From the NCBI RefSeq assembly GCF_003367195.1, contig NZ_QRGO01000001.1, forward strand, positions 1,660,501-1,724,500: DNA of 64,000 bases, given 5' to 3'. This DNA comes from Undibacter mobilis. GTDB taxonomy: Bacteria; Pseudomonadota; Alphaproteobacteria; Rhizobiales; Xanthobacteraceae. Both the position numbers and the translations under genes were made by a program. Positions 43,818-52,918 of this stretch are shown here, piece after piece (the first letter of the stretch is position 1; each line of letters opens with the position of its first letter). Below the pieces are notes generated by a model. That model ran no database searches. It was not told the origin of the DNA and worked only from the letters and a program-made list of their open reading frames with translations.

Positions 43818-45047
43818 TTAAAGAGCGGCCTTTTCAGGAGCAACCGTCTGTCGGAGATACTCGGCCCAAAGGGACAAAGCATCGCGCGCGGTCGTGATAT
43901 ATTTTGCACGATTGTACACTCCAGCCACCCCGGCTTTGTGCCCGCTGACGTGGTTCAAAATTGCCTCGATCACATGTGGCAAAATGCCTAAGCGATCCGC
44001 CATTACAGTCGCGCAGGTGCGCCTAAGATCATGCAGCCTCCATTCCAAGGGCACCGCGCGCGGGTCGCAAATGCGCCGTTTCTCTAAAATTCTATCGTCA
44101 AGCAATCGCTTGGCTTTTGACCATCCGGAAAATCCGCGCAGCGTATCGCCTGCACGTCTCGGACCTTCTCCAAAGCAAAATTCACCATTGCCACCTTGAG
44201 CCGGGACGATGTCTCTCGCGCCTGCTGAGAGCGGAACCAAGTGTTCACGTCGATTCTTTGTCCGGGATGAAGGGATTGTCCAGGTGGTCCGGGAGCTATC
44301 TAGCTCGCTAAAACGCATGCCCCCAACCTCTTCACGCCGTTGGCCGGTCAAAATTAATAGTTTGACGATCCTGCCGTAGTCATCCTCAGAGCAAGATGTC
44401 CAAATTTCACGTAGCTCATTGCCGCTAAGCACCCGTTCTCGCGCGGGCGGCTCGGCAGGTTTGTTCGTGCCGAAGACGGGATTAACCTCAATTTCCCAAC
44501 CTTCGCGTATTGCCCAGTTGAACATCGCTGATAAGGCCGCACGAGCACGAGCCGCAGCAACAGGGCCGCGCTCGGACTGCAATTGCGTCAATCGCGCTGC
44601 CACCTGACGACGGCTGATATCGAATACAGACACCGTATGTAATGGCTTCCAATTTTGATGCAGATGGCGCTCTGTCTCAAGATAACTGCGCGGCTTCTGG
44701 GTAGCCTTTGCAACCGTCAGATACTTTTTGGCGATTTCTACCAGCGTGTCTGCAGCTCGCTCGCGGGCGGTCGCCTTCTCGGTTTGCGGGTCTTTTCCGC
44801 TCGCGACTTCGCCCAGAAGCCGCCTAGCCTCTCTGCGTGCCTGCTCAGGGGTCCAGGGCGAGCCGTGTCGGCCGATGGTGAGAAAGCGTTGTCGGCCCAA
44901 GATGCGAAATTTCAGGACGTAAACCGGCACTCCTTTCTGCCGTCGTGCGCCAAATCCTTTGACCGCTTCATTGTGTCCACCGTCCCATATTGTGTGGCCC
45001 GGCTTGAGTGCTGCAACCGACCGGAGAGTGATGCTGCCGGATGCCAT
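43818..45047 (-). CDS. P4-type tyrosine integrase of the island
   Basis: About 409 residues: an N-terminal DUF4102-like arm-binding domain (DGGHNEAVKGFGARR, RFLTIGRHG), a core-binding domain, and a catalytic domain with Arg in TGQRREEVGGMRF, HDLRRTCATVMADRLG, His in ILNHVSGHK and the Tyr nucleophile in VYNRAKY. It catalyses integration at tRNA genes, here tRNA-Arg. The start at 45047 (MASGSITL) is preferred over ATG 45071. Its 5' end lies 150 bases from attR. Confidence 0.94.
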   Translation of the reverse strand: MASGSITLRSVAALKPGHTIWDGGHNEAVKGFGARRQKGVPVYVLKFRILGRQRFLTIGRHGSPWTPEQARREARRLLGEVASGKDPQTEKATARERAADTLVEIAKKYLTVAKATQKPRSYLETERHLHQNWKPLHTVSVFDISRRQVAARLTQLQSERGPVAAARARAALSAMFNWAIREGWEIEVNPVFGTNKPAEPPARERVLSGNELREIWTSCSEDDYGRIVKLLILTGQRREEVGGMRFSELDSSRTTWTIPSSRTKNRREHLVPLSAGARDIVPAQGGNGEFCFGEGPRRAGDTLRGFSGWSKAKRLLDDRILEKRRICDPRAVPLEWRLHDLRRTCATVMADRLGILPHVIEAILNHVSGHKAGVAGVYNRAKYITTARDALSLWAEYLRQTVAPEKAAL

Positions 45048-45142
45048 ATGCGCGCCGCCTGTAGCTACCAATAAGCTACCACAATAGCGAGAAATTCAGG
45101 CGGCACAAGGCGGGCTCTTTCGTTCTTAATAACTGTTTTTAC

Positions 45143-45172
45143 TTGACAATTTCGGTTTCTGTCGGCTATTGT
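45143..45172 (+). promoter_or_regulatory. Promoter-like element and inverted repeat beside attR
   Basis: TTGACA (45143-45148) and TATTGT (45167-45172) are spaced by 18 bases on the plus strand. TGACAAT (45144-45150) and ATTGTCA (45168-45174) also form an inverted repeat. It lies between the integrase start and attR, pointing out of the island. It may be an outward promoter, an integrase arm site or an operator for the divergent integrase gene. Confidence 0.35.
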
Positions 45173-45197
45173 CAGGCTATGGCGGGATTGAGCTTCT

Positions 45198-45244
45198 GAC
45201 TACGAATCTGGGGGTCAGAGGTTCGAATCCTTTCGGGCGCGCCA
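45198..45244 (+). repeat. attR, 47-bp copy of the tRNA-Arg 3' end
   Basis: Identical over 47 bases to 18924-18970. The upstream tRNA sequence (acceptor 5' strand, D arm, first part of the anticodon stem) is absent, so this is not a functional tRNA but the partial copy left by integration. It marks the right border of the island. Confidence 0.95.
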
Positions 45245-45506
45245 TTTCTTCAAGGGTCTAGTACTTACCAAACCGCTGTGGCTAACGGCCTGCTGCTTGA
45301 AACTGAGTGACGTTCGCGGGGCGAGAGCGGATACGGGGCTGCTGCCGGTCGCCGATATAGCTTGCCGCGTTGGCGCCGCATCTCTCTCATGAAACGAAAT
45401 ATGACAGTGCAGGCATTGCAGCCTGACGGTCATTCGTCGGCGGTAGTGTGGGACCGCCAAGTCGGGCAGCGATACAGGGATGCATCCGCAATCAATGGAT
45501 CACGTT

Positions 45507-46214
45507 CTAGAATGAAATCGTATTCATCAGCGTGGTGCGATCTTGCTCATTGGCGGAATCGCCGCTTTGCACGATACGGCCGCGCTCGATAACGATAAAG
45601 CGGTCGCACGCTTTCAGCGCCTGGCGAACATTCTGTTCAACCAGCAGGATTGTGCAACCTTCCGCTTTCATCTCACTGATGATCGCAAACAGATCGGCAA
45701 CGATCATCGGCGCCAAACCTTCGGTGGGCTCGTCGATGAGCAACAGCTTGGGCCTGCCGATCATGACGCGAGCCATGGCCAAGATTTGCTGCTCACCGCC
45801 CGATAACGTCGTCCCGTTCTGATTACGCCGCTCCAAAAGGCGCGGAAAGCGCCGATAAATACGCTGAAGCGCGGCATTGTTGTCGGCGCCAGACCGGTGC
45901 GGCACTTGCAGGTAGCCGAGCGTGAGATTCTCTTCAACTGTGAGGCTCGGAAAGATGCGCCGGTCTTCCGGCACAAAACCGATGCCCAGGCGAGCGATAC
46001 GGTCAGCGGTCTGGCCGTCGATGCGCTCACCGTTGAAGACGACTTCACCTTTCGATGGCCGAACCCACCCGGCAATAGTCTTCAGAAATGTCGATTTTCC
46101 GACGCCGTTGCGGCCGAATACGCCAATGACGGCGCCGCGATCAATGTTGAGATCGATGCCCTGAATGATGTGGCTGGTGCCGTAGTGCGTGTTGAGATTA
46201 TGGATGTCTAACAT
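45507..46214 (-). CDS. livF: Branched-chain amino-acid-type ABC transporter ATPase LivF
   Basis: A 235-residue ABC ATPase with Walker A GRNGVGKST, signature LSGGEQQILAMAR, Walker B LLLIDEPTEGLAP and the H-loop segment ILLVEQNV. The order and type match LivF of the hydrophobic amino-acid (HAAT) importers, whose members also carry aromatic acids, amides or urea. It is the last gene of a ten-gene minus-strand array; the island border lies 262 bases downstream. Confidence 0.92.
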   Translation of the reverse strand: MLDIHNLNTHYGTSHIIQGIDLNIDRGAVIGVFGRNGVGKSTFLKTIAGWVRPSKGEVVFNGERIDGQTADRIARLGIGFVPEDRRIFPSLTVEENLTLGYLQVPHRSGADNNAALQRIYRRFPRLLERRNQNGTTLSGGEQQILAMARVMIGRPKLLLIDEPTEGLAPMIVADLFAIISEMKAEGCTILLVEQNVRQALKACDRFIVIERGRIVQSGDSANEQDRTTLMNTISF

Positions 46215-46217
46215 AGG

Positions 46218-46961
46218 TCACGCGTGCCCGAAGTAGGCTGACTGTACCGCCGTGTTACCGCGCACTTCGGTAGGCGTGCCCTCGGCAAGCTTCTGCCCCT
46301 GATGCATAACGATAACGTGGTCGGAGAGAGACATCACCAGCCCGATATCATGTTCGATCAGCAGCACGCTGACATCGTCGGCAAGCGATTTGATTAGTTT
46401 GGCGGTGTCTTCGGTGTCGCCATGGCTCATGCCTTGGGTGGGCTCGTCGAGCAGTAGGACCTTGGGCCTGCAAGCGAGCGCGACAGCGACTTCCAGGCGT
46501 CGCTGCTCGCCATGCGACAGCTTGCCGACGGGATAACTTGCCTTGCCATCAAGGCGGAACCGCACCAGTAATTCGTCAACGCGCGTCATCGCCGCACGGC
46601 TGGCACTGACCGGCCGCCAGGCCATTCGCGTCGGCTCGAGGATCTGCGCGGCGAGACGAAGGTTCTCAGCGACCGACAGTTCAAAGAACAGGTTGGTGAT
46701 CTGAAACGAGCGCGCCAGGCCGGCGGCCTGCAGACGGTTCGGCGGCTCGCCGGTGTGGTCTACCCCGTCAATAAGCACCTGACCGGCGCGCGGCCGCACT
46801 GCACCCGAAATCAGGTTGAACAAGGTCGATTTGCCGGCGCCGTTCGGTCCGATAACGGTCGTGATCCGGTTGCGTGCAATGGCAAAGCTTACATTATCGA
46901 CAGCGCGCAGGCCGCCGAAATTCACGGAAAGGTCGCGCACTTCAAGAACGGGGGGCGTCAT
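46218..46961 (-). CDS. livG: Branched-chain amino-acid-type ABC transporter ATPase LivG
   Basis: A 247-residue ABC ATPase with Walker A GPNGAGKST, signature KLSHGEQRRLEVAVAL (a divergent LSHGE form usual for LivG), Walker B VLLLDEPTQGMSH and H-loop LLIEHDIG. It forms the nucleotide-binding heterodimer with LivF. It overlaps the livM stop by four bases and ends three bases before livF. Confidence 0.93.
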   Translation of the reverse strand: MTPPVLEVRDLSVNFGGLRAVDNVSFAIARNRITTVIGPNGAGKSTLFNLISGAVRPRAGQVLIDGVDHTGEPPNRLQAAGLARSFQITNLFFELSVAENLRLAAQILEPTRMAWRPVSASRAAMTRVDELLVRFRLDGKASYPVGKLSHGEQRRLEVAVALACRPKVLLLDEPTQGMSHGDTEDTAKLIKSLADDVSVLLIEHDIGLVMSLSDHVIVMHQGQKLAEGTPTEVRGNTAVQSAYFGHA

Positions 46962-47953
46962 GGCTTTGCCCTCGGTTCCAGCATTCGTTCGATCGCTGGC
47001 CGGACGATACCCATGAGGCCGCGCGGCAGGAAGATGACCGCAATCATGAACAACAGTCCAATCACGATGAGGTGGTGTTCGGTGTAGCTGCCGACAACCG
47101 ACTTCAGGACCGTGAGCAGGATGCCGCCATAGAGCGCGCCGACCAGCGTGCCGACGCCGCCAGTCACTACCGTGATGACGGCGTTGCCGGAGGTTGTGAA
47201 GAACAACAATTCCGGTGACACGAAGCCACGCAGCATTGGGTAGAGCGCTCCGGAAAGCGCGGCGATGACGGCAGCAATGACATAAGCCGTGAGTCGCGGC
47301 GTCACCGTGCTGAAGCCGAGAAAGGGTACGCGCCGCTCATTGGCCTTCAGCGCGATCACGAGCCGTCCGAACGGCGTATCGAGTAGATAGGCGCTCAGCG
47401 CGTATAGGACAAAAATGAATGCCAGTGTGAGCACGAAGAAGCCAGCCGGCGAGGCGCTCGAAACTGAGGCGAAGCCGAAATTGACGTTGATGATGGGGAC
47501 GCCGATCAGCCCATCGGAGGCGCCAAGCGCGCGCGTATTGTAAACCACCTTGGCAGCGACCTGGGCCATGCCGAAAGTGATGAGCGCGAAAAACACGCCG
47601 CGCACGCGATTCGCGATGAAACCGCCGACGAGACCGATGACAATGGCGACGGCGAGAGTGGCCCCCATCGCGGCCCAGAAGGACGGCGTCACCATCAGCA
47701 CAAGCGCCGAGACATAGGCCCCCAGCCCGAAGTAGAGCGCTTGGCCGAGGGAAAGCAGGCCGGTGTAGCCGAGCAGGATGTCGACCGACAAAGCGAGGCC
47801 GGCGAAGATCAACGCCTCGGTGCCGAGCCGCAAATAGAACGTGTCGCCGAGCGCGGCGCCGACGACGGCGAAGATCAGCGATGCGATGACGAGTATCGCC
47901 ACGAGGACGTGGCTTGCCCGCATCGAGCGTGTGAGTGCATCAGCCATGACCAA
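46958..47953 (-). CDS. livM: Branched-chain amino-acid-type ABC transporter permease LivM
   Basis: A 331-residue permease with about ten hydrophobic segments. It has GYTGLLSLGQALYFGLGAYV near residue 65 and the cytoplasmic coupling region (RLVIALKANERRVPFLGFS), both typical of LivM. It overlaps livH by 14 bases and livG by four, indicating coupling. Confidence 0.93.
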   Translation of the reverse strand: MVMADALTRSMRASHVLVAILVIASLIFAVVGAALGDTFYLRLGTEALIFAGLALSVDILLGYTGLLSLGQALYFGLGAYVSALVLMVTPSFWAAMGATLAVAIVIGLVGGFIANRVRGVFFALITFGMAQVAAKVVYNTRALGASDGLIGVPIINVNFGFASVSSASPAGFFVLTLAFIFVLYALSAYLLDTPFGRLVIALKANERRVPFLGFSTVTPRLTAYVIAAVIAALSGALYPMLRGFVSPELLFFTTSGNAVITVVTGGVGTLVGALYGGILLTVLKSVVGSYTEHHLIVIGLLFMIAVIFLPRGLMGIVRPAIERMLEPRAKP

Positions 47954-48833
47954 GTCGTCCGAATAGGCCCTGCGGGCGAACCATCAGCATGATCACCATG
48001 ATCCCGAACACAATCGGGTCGGACCACACGGGCGAGATATAGAGCGAAGAGATGGCCTGCACTTGCGTCAGCAGGACGCCGGCGACAACGACTCCCGCGA
48101 TCGAGCCCATGCCGCCCACGATGACGACGGTGAAGGCCATCAGGATGAAGTCGCGACCCATGGTGGGAAAAACGGTGTAGATTGGTGCGAGGAGCACGCC
48201 CGCAAGGCCGGCAAGGGCGACGCCGAATGCAAAGGCGCCGGCGTAGACGTGCTGTACCGGCACACCGAGTGAAGCGGCCATGTGTTTGTCGAACGCGGCG
48301 GCGCGTACCATCGCCCCGAGTCGCGTACGGTAGACGACGAGCGCGACCAGCGTGACGACGACCGCGCCGCCGACGATGAGAAACAGCCGATAGAGCGGCA
48401 GGAAGACACCGAGAATGTCGATAGCACCGGAGATTGGCGTTTCCGGCTTGTGTGGATTGGGTCCGAAGACGAGACGGAAAGCATCTTCCATCACCAGGCC
48501 GAGGCCGAAGGTGAGGAGGAGGGTTGTGACGTGCCGTTCGCCGCTATGGAAGACGCGCTGGATCAGTCCCCGCTCGACGATGTAGCCGACCGGCAGCATC
48601 GCCAGCGGCACAAGGATAAGAAGTAGCCAGAATGGCAGGCCGATTGAGGCGAGAGCCAGCGCGATGAAGGCGCCGAGTGCGTAGAATTCGCCGTGCGACA
48701 TGTTGATGACGTCGAGCAGGCCGAAGATGATGGTCAAGCCCAACGCCACCAGGATCACAGCCACGCCGAGCACGAGGCCGATAAGCATCTGCGGCGCCAG
48801 AACGTACTGGAAGTATTCGATTGCCGCGGACAT
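47940..48833 (-). CDS. livH: Branched-chain amino-acid-type ABC transporter permease LivH
   Basis: A 297-residue permease with LLDVINMSHGEFYALGAFI at about residues 39-57 and the coupling loop VRAAAFDKHMAASLGVPV, typical of LivH. It forms the channel with LivM. It begins 33 bases after the substrate-binding protein gene and overlaps livM. Confidence 0.93.
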   Translation of the reverse strand: MSAAIEYFQYVLAPQMLIGLVLGVAVILVALGLTIIFGLLDVINMSHGEFYALGAFIALALASIGLPFWLLLILVPLAMLPVGYIVERGLIQRVFHSGERHVTTLLLTFGLGLVMEDAFRLVFGPNPHKPETPISGAIDILGVFLPLYRLFLIVGGAVVVTLVALVVYRTRLGAMVRAAAFDKHMAASLGVPVQHVYAGAFAFGVALAGLAGVLLAPIYTVFPTMGRDFILMAFTVVIVGGMGSIAGVVVAGVLLTQVQAISSLYISPVWSDPIVFGIMVIMLMVRPQGLFGRLGHG

Positions 48834-48866
48834 TATCGATCCTCGTGCGCGTGGTTCATGCTTCGC

Positions 48867-50033
48867 TTAGAAGCGGGGGCAAGTGTCGGGGCCGATGGCG
48901 TCGGCGCCGGACACCTGACCTACGGTCATGAATTTGCCGCCGGTGACCCGGACGACGTACATGGTCTGGACCGCCTGATGGTCGCCGGCGCGCAGGGTCT
49001 TTTCGCCCTGCGGCGTCTGCCATTTCAGGTCCTCGAGCGCCTTGCGGACCTTGTCGGTGTCGGTCGACTGGGCCTTTTCCACGGCCGCCTTGTAGGCATA
49101 GATCAGGCCGTAGCTGTCGGCGCCGTAGAGATCCGGGGCGGCCTTGTTCGCGGCCTTGAAGGCCTCGACGAACTTCTTGTTTTCCGGCGTGTCGATTTCG
49201 TCCGAATAGCCGACGCCGGTGGCAAAGCCTTCCGCAGCCTTGCCGATCGCCGGCAGGTTCTGCGCCGTCACGGTGCCGGATGCGCCGAGCACCAGAAGGT
49301 CCTTCATCAGCCCGAATTCCTGCATCTGCGAGAACAGACGCACGGTGTCGTTGCCGGCGACCGAGGTGTAGAGCACCTGCGGACGCGCCGCGCGCATCTG
49401 GCCGAAATACTGCGTGTAGTCCTTGCTATCGAGCGGCGCGAACACTTCGCCGAGGCTCGAGGCGCCGGACTTTTCCGCAGCGTCCTTGAAGGCGGCGACG
49501 GTGGAGCGGCCCATCAGATAATCGGGACCGAGGAAAAACACCTTGGCCTTCGGCTTGTCCTTGGCGAGCCAGGCGGCGAGCGCCGCCGATTGCTGTCCCG
49601 CCCGCGCATTGACGCGGAACACGTTCGGCGAGCACTTTGCGCCAGTGATGTCGTCGGCGAACGACACCGTGGTGGCGATCAGCTTGTTGGCGCGTTCGGC
49701 GACCTGGCCGACGGCGACGGTCGAAGCGGAGTTCACGGTGCCGGTGAGGAAGTCGACCTTGTTCACCTGGAACAGCTTGTCGGCCTTCTGCACGGCGACC
49801 GATGGGTTGGCTTCTTCGTCTTCGTAGATCAGTTCGATTTGCCGGCCCATGATGCCGCCGGCGGCATTCACTTCCTTGGTGGCGAGGTCGAGACCCCATC
49901 TCACCTGCTGACCGATGCCGGCATAGGTGCCGGACAGCGGCGTGACGACGCCGATCTTGATCGGATCGGCGGCATTGGCCGCCGTCAGCATCGTCGCGGA
50001 GAGCAGCACCGTCAGTAATGTCGTTTTCTTCAT
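48867..50033 (-). CDS. ABC transporter substrate-binding protein (LivK type)
   Basis: A 388-residue periplasmic binding protein with a signal peptide ending TAANA, then DPIKIGVVTPLSGTYAGIGQ, NAAGGIMGRQIELIYEDEEA and FLTGTVNSASTVAVGQ, typical of the Peripla_BP_6/LivK fold. Because it sits between aromatic-acid-type catabolic genes and the LivHMGF set, the ligand is more likely an aromatic or heterocyclic acid than leucine. The ATG is preceded by GGGAGGATAC. Confidence 0.92.
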   Translation of the reverse strand: MKKTTLLTVLLSATMLTAANAADPIKIGVVTPLSGTYAGIGQQVRWGLDLATKEVNAAGGIMGRQIELIYEDEEANPSVAVQKADKLFQVNKVDFLTGTVNSASTVAVGQVAERANKLIATTVSFADDITGAKCSPNVFRVNARAGQQSAALAAWLAKDKPKAKVFFLGPDYLMGRSTVAAFKDAAEKSGASSLGEVFAPLDSKDYTQYFGQMRAARPQVLYTSVAGNDTVRLFSQMQEFGLMKDLLVLGASGTVTAQNLPAIGKAAEGFATGVGYSDEIDTPENKKFVEAFKAANKAAPDLYGADSYGLIYAYKAAVEKAQSTDTDKVRKALEDLKWQTPQGEKTLRAGDHQAVQTMYVVRVTGGKFMTVGQVSGADAIGPDTCPRF

Positions 50034-50074
50034 TGTATCCTCCCTGTGCTTTGGACTTTTCGAGGTCGTGGTGG

Positions 50075-50878
50075 TTAGACGCCCTGGAACTTGGCTGGGC
50101 GTTTGGCGTGGAAGGCTTCGACGCCTTCCTTGAAGTCGTGGGATTGGCGCAGGCGGCTGTAGCAGTGACCCTCCAGCTCGATGGCGATGGCGAGCGTGGA
50201 GTCTTCGGTGTCGTTGAGCAGCTTCTTGGCGGTGCGCTGGGCGATCGGCGAGAAGGTGAGCAGCTCATCGACGAGCGAGTCGGTCGCGGCCTCGAGCTTG
50301 TCGTCGGCGACGCACTCGGTGGCGACACCCCAGTCATAGGCCTGCTTGCCGGGAATGCGCTTCGACCGCATTACGATGTCCTTGGTGCGGGTGATGCCAA
50401 CCATCTTCTGCAGGCGTGCGGAGCCGCCGGAGCCGGGGATCTGGCCGAGCTTCTGTTCCGGCAAGGCGTACTGGCAGGTCTCGGACACGATGCGGAAGTC
50501 GCAGGCGAGCGAGATTTCGAAGCCGACACCGAAGCAATAGCCGCGATTGGCGGCGATCACTGGCTTGGAGCATCGCGCGGGCGCGGCAATGTTCCAGGCA
50601 AGTTTCGAAACATGTTCGGGCGTGGCTTCCATGAAGCCCTTGATGTTGCCGCCGGACGAGAAATGTTCGCCCACCGCGCGCAGCACGATCACCCGCACGC
50701 GTTCATCTTCGTCCAGCGTCTCGAACACCAGGCGAAGCTGGTCGCGCTGCGCCATTTCGATGACGTTGAGCGGCGGCCGGTTGAGGACGATGTCCGCGCG
50801 CTGCTTCGCCTCATTCAGTTCGACCGAGAAGCCGTTGAGCTTCGCCAGACGCGGATCGGTAAAAGTCATCACGCTCAT
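50075..50878 (-). CDS. Enoyl-CoA hydratase/isomerase family protein
   Basis: A 267-residue crotonase-fold protein. The oxyanion-hole segments are HFSSGGNIKGFMEA (about residues 71-84) and RGYCFGVGFEISLACDFRI. PEQKLGQIPGSGGSARLQ carries the position of the second catalytic acid, here glutamine-lysine rather than the common Glu-Leu/Ile, so chemistry may be unusual. It probably acts on the CoA thioester made by the neighbouring ligase. Its ATG overlaps the ligase stop by four bases. Confidence 0.88.
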   Translation of the reverse strand: MSVMTFTDPRLAKLNGFSVELNEAKQRADIVLNRPPLNVIEMAQRDQLRLVFETLDEDERVRVIVLRAVGEHFSSGGNIKGFMEATPEHVSKLAWNIAAPARCSKPVIAANRGYCFGVGFEISLACDFRIVSETCQYALPEQKLGQIPGSGGSARLQKMVGITRTKDIVMRSKRIPGKQAYDWGVATECVADDKLEAATDSLVDELLTFSPIAQRTAKKLLNDTEDSTLAIAIELEGHCYSRLRQSHDFKEGVEAFHAKRPAKFQGV

Positions 50879-52416
50879 GCTGCAGTTCCTTGTTGACCCT
50901 CGGCCTCGAACTCGCCTGCGACCAGCTTGCGGCGCAGGAGTTTTCCGACCGGCGATTTCGGGATGTCGTTGACGAAAACGTACTGGCGCGGGCGTTTGAA
51001 GTTGGCGAGCCCGGAGGTGCGGCAGAACTGGTCGAGTTCCTGATCGGTGACGGCGCTGCGGCGCTTGATGAAGGCGGCAACGATCTTGCCCCAGCGCTCA
51101 TGCGGCAGGCCGACCACGGCCACTTCCGACACGGCGGGATGCAGCGACAGGCAGCTCTCGATCTCGACCGGAGACACGTTCTCGCCGCCGGTAATGATCA
51201 TGTCGTCGACGCGGCCGGTGACAAACAGATCGCCGTCGTCATCGACGTAGCCGGTATCGCCGGTGAAGTACCAGCCTTGCCGCAACGACTTGGCGTTGGC
51301 ATCCGGCCGGCGCCAATAGCCCTCAAAGGCCTCGTCGCTGCCCAGATGGGCGATGATCTCGCCTTCCTCATTCGTCGCAGCAAAGTCTTCCGGTCCAACT
51401 GCATTCAGCTTCACCACGCGGATGCGCTGATTGATGCCGGCGCGGCCGGCCGAGCCGGGCTTCGCCGGCGCTTTCTGGTCGATGGTGAAGGTGTAGATTT
51501 CGGACGAGCCGTAGTGATTGACGAACAGCTCCGGCTTGAAGGCGGCATCGAGCTCCTTCAGCAGGCCGTCGGTCATCGAGGCGCCGGCGAAGCCGAGCTT
51601 GCGCACCGAGGAAATGTCGGTCCTGGCGAAGACATCGTTATGGATGAGATCGTGATAGAGCGTCGGCACCAGGTAGAGATTGGTGATCTTCTCGGCCTCG
51701 ATCAGCTGCAGCGCTTTGGCGACGTCGAAGCGTGGGAGGCAGATGAAAGCGCCGCCAATCAACGACATGGCCAGCAACGAGCGGACACCCATCGTGTGAT
51801 AAAGCGGCATCACGCCGAGCGTACGTTCGCCGTTGGCGTACTGGTTCTGGGCGACATGCGCGATCGCTGCGGCGCGCTCGGCGCGCTGGCGGCGCGGCAC
51901 GCCCTTTGGCTTGGCGGTGGTACCTGAGGTGTAGAGCATCACCGACCAGGCTTCGGCGCCGACACGCGGCTCGGCGCTGCGCGCCGCACGCTCGGTCATC
52001 GTCGCGAAGGTGACCTCGTCGCCCCGAGGGTCTTCAAGCGCGATCCGGATGCGGGATTTCGCTTCCTGAGAGTCGCGTGCGGCCTCCGCGGAGACATGTT
52101 CGAAGACGATGGCCTTGGCTTCGGAATTTTCGACACAGTAATCGATCTCATCGGCTTTCGAGCGCCAGTTGATCGGCGTGATGACGATGCCGGCGAACTG
52201 GCAGGCCCAGTGGATGGTGGCCGCTTCCCAGCGGTTCTGCAGCACGGTGATGAGATGATCGCCTGGCACCAGACCGAGTTCGTCGAACGCGGTAACGACG
52301 GACGAGATGCGTGCGTACCACTGCGCATAGGTGAAGCGCACTTCGCCGTCGACGATGGCGAGGGCGTGAGGATTGCGCTCGACGCTGCCAATGAAGCTGT
52401 TGCCGAGATCAAACAT
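50875..52416 (-). CDS. AMP-dependent acyl-CoA synthetase/ligase
   Basis: A 513-residue adenylate-forming ligase. It has the P-loop-like motif LYTSGTTAKPKGVPR, NHYGSSEIYTF (A5), WYFTGDTGYVDDDGDLFVTG (A7/A8 hinge) and the C-terminal lysine in IPKSPVGKLLRRKL. It activates a carboxylic acid to its CoA thioester. With a molybdenum hydroxylase and crotonase next to it, an aromatic or heterocyclic acid is likely. The ATG at 52416 is chosen because it gives the family N-terminus (FDLGNSFIGSVERNPHALAI) and overlaps the 2Fe-2S subunit gene by eight bases. Confidence 0.9.
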   Translation of the reverse strand: MFDLGNSFIGSVERNPHALAIVDGEVRFTYAQWYARISSVVTAFDELGLVPGDHLITVLQNRWEAATIHWACQFAGIVITPINWRSKADEIDYCVENSEAKAIVFEHVSAEAARDSQEAKSRIRIALEDPRGDEVTFATMTERAARSAEPRVGAEAWSVMLYTSGTTAKPKGVPRRQRAERAAAIAHVAQNQYANGERTLGVMPLYHTMGVRSLLAMSLIGGAFICLPRFDVAKALQLIEAEKITNLYLVPTLYHDLIHNDVFARTDISSVRKLGFAGASMTDGLLKELDAAFKPELFVNHYGSSEIYTFTIDQKAPAKPGSAGRAGINQRIRVVKLNAVGPEDFAATNEEGEIIAHLGSDEAFEGYWRRPDANAKSLRQGWYFTGDTGYVDDDGDLFVTGRVDDMIITGGENVSPVEIESCLSLHPAVSEVAVVGLPHERWGKIVAAFIKRRSAVTDQELDQFCRTSGLANFKRPRQYVFVNDIPKSPVGKLLRRKLVAGEFEAEGQQGTAA

Positions 52417-52918
52417 CGGAAGAGTTCTCCCGCAGTCTTTTTGCCGCATCCATGGCCGCAGCCACGATGGGGACGTAACCGGTGCAGCGGCAGATATGGC
52501 CGCCGAGGAATTCACGCAGGGCCTCTTCGCTCGGAGCCGGCTGCCGCTTGAGATAGTTGTCGAGCGACATCAGGATGCCGGCGGTGCAGAAGCCGCACTG
52601 CAAGGCGTGATGGCGCCGGAACGCATCCTGCAGCACCGAGAGCCGGCCCGGCTCCGGCTCCAGGCCTTCGACGGTGCGGATGGTGGCGCCGTCGGCCTGC
52701 ACTGCGAGCGTGAGACATGACCGCGCCGGGACGCCGTCGATCTCGACAGTGCAGGCGCCGCAGACGCCGTGTTCGCAGCCGACATGCGTTCCGGTGGCGC
52801 CCAGTTCGTGGCGCAGAAAGTCGGTGAGCAGCATGCGCGGTTCGGCTTCGGCCTCGACGGCACGGCCGTTGAGCATGAAGCGCACGGTATGACGGCGATC
52901 GGCGCTCAAGCGCGACAT
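52409..52918 (-). CDS. Molybdenum hydroxylase 2Fe-2S subunit
   Basis: A 169-residue small subunit of the xanthine-dehydrogenase family. The N-terminal plant-type cluster site is CEHGVCGACTVEIDG with a later C (RSCLTLA), and the C-terminal cluster is QCGFCTAGILMS plus GGHICRCTGY. It passes electrons from the molybdenum centre to the FAD subunit. It overlaps the FAD-subunit gene (52906) by 13 bases. Confidence 0.95.
   Translation of the reverse strand: MSRLSADRRHTVRFMLNGRAVEAEAEPRMLLTDFLRHELGATGTHVGCEHGVCGACTVEIDGVPARSCLTLAVQADGATIRTVEGLEPEPGRLSVLQDAFRRHHALQCGFCTAGILMSLDNYLKRQPAPSEEALREFLGGHICRCTGYVPIVAAAMDAAKRLRENSSDV

Larger units (their letters stand above)
18924..45244. mobile_element. Genomic island inserted in tRNA-Arg(ACG)
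   Basis: A 26 kb island bounded by 47-bp direct repeats of the tRNA 3' end, with a P4-type integrase, an AlpA-like excisionase and a primase/helicase at its right end. No conjugation or mobilisation genes and no phage structural genes are visible, so it is closer to an integrative satellite or island than to an ICE or full prophage. Cargo comprises an accessory/defence-like block (19.2-28.8 kb) and a carbohydrate-type catabolic block (29.8-38.2 kb). A second recombinase at 29.0-29.7 kb suggests a composite history. Confidence 0.9.

Noticed and set aside
45215..45460. Minus-strand 81-codon frame just outside attR
   Set aside because: It overlaps the att repeat, has no recognisable motif and no ribosome-binding site.
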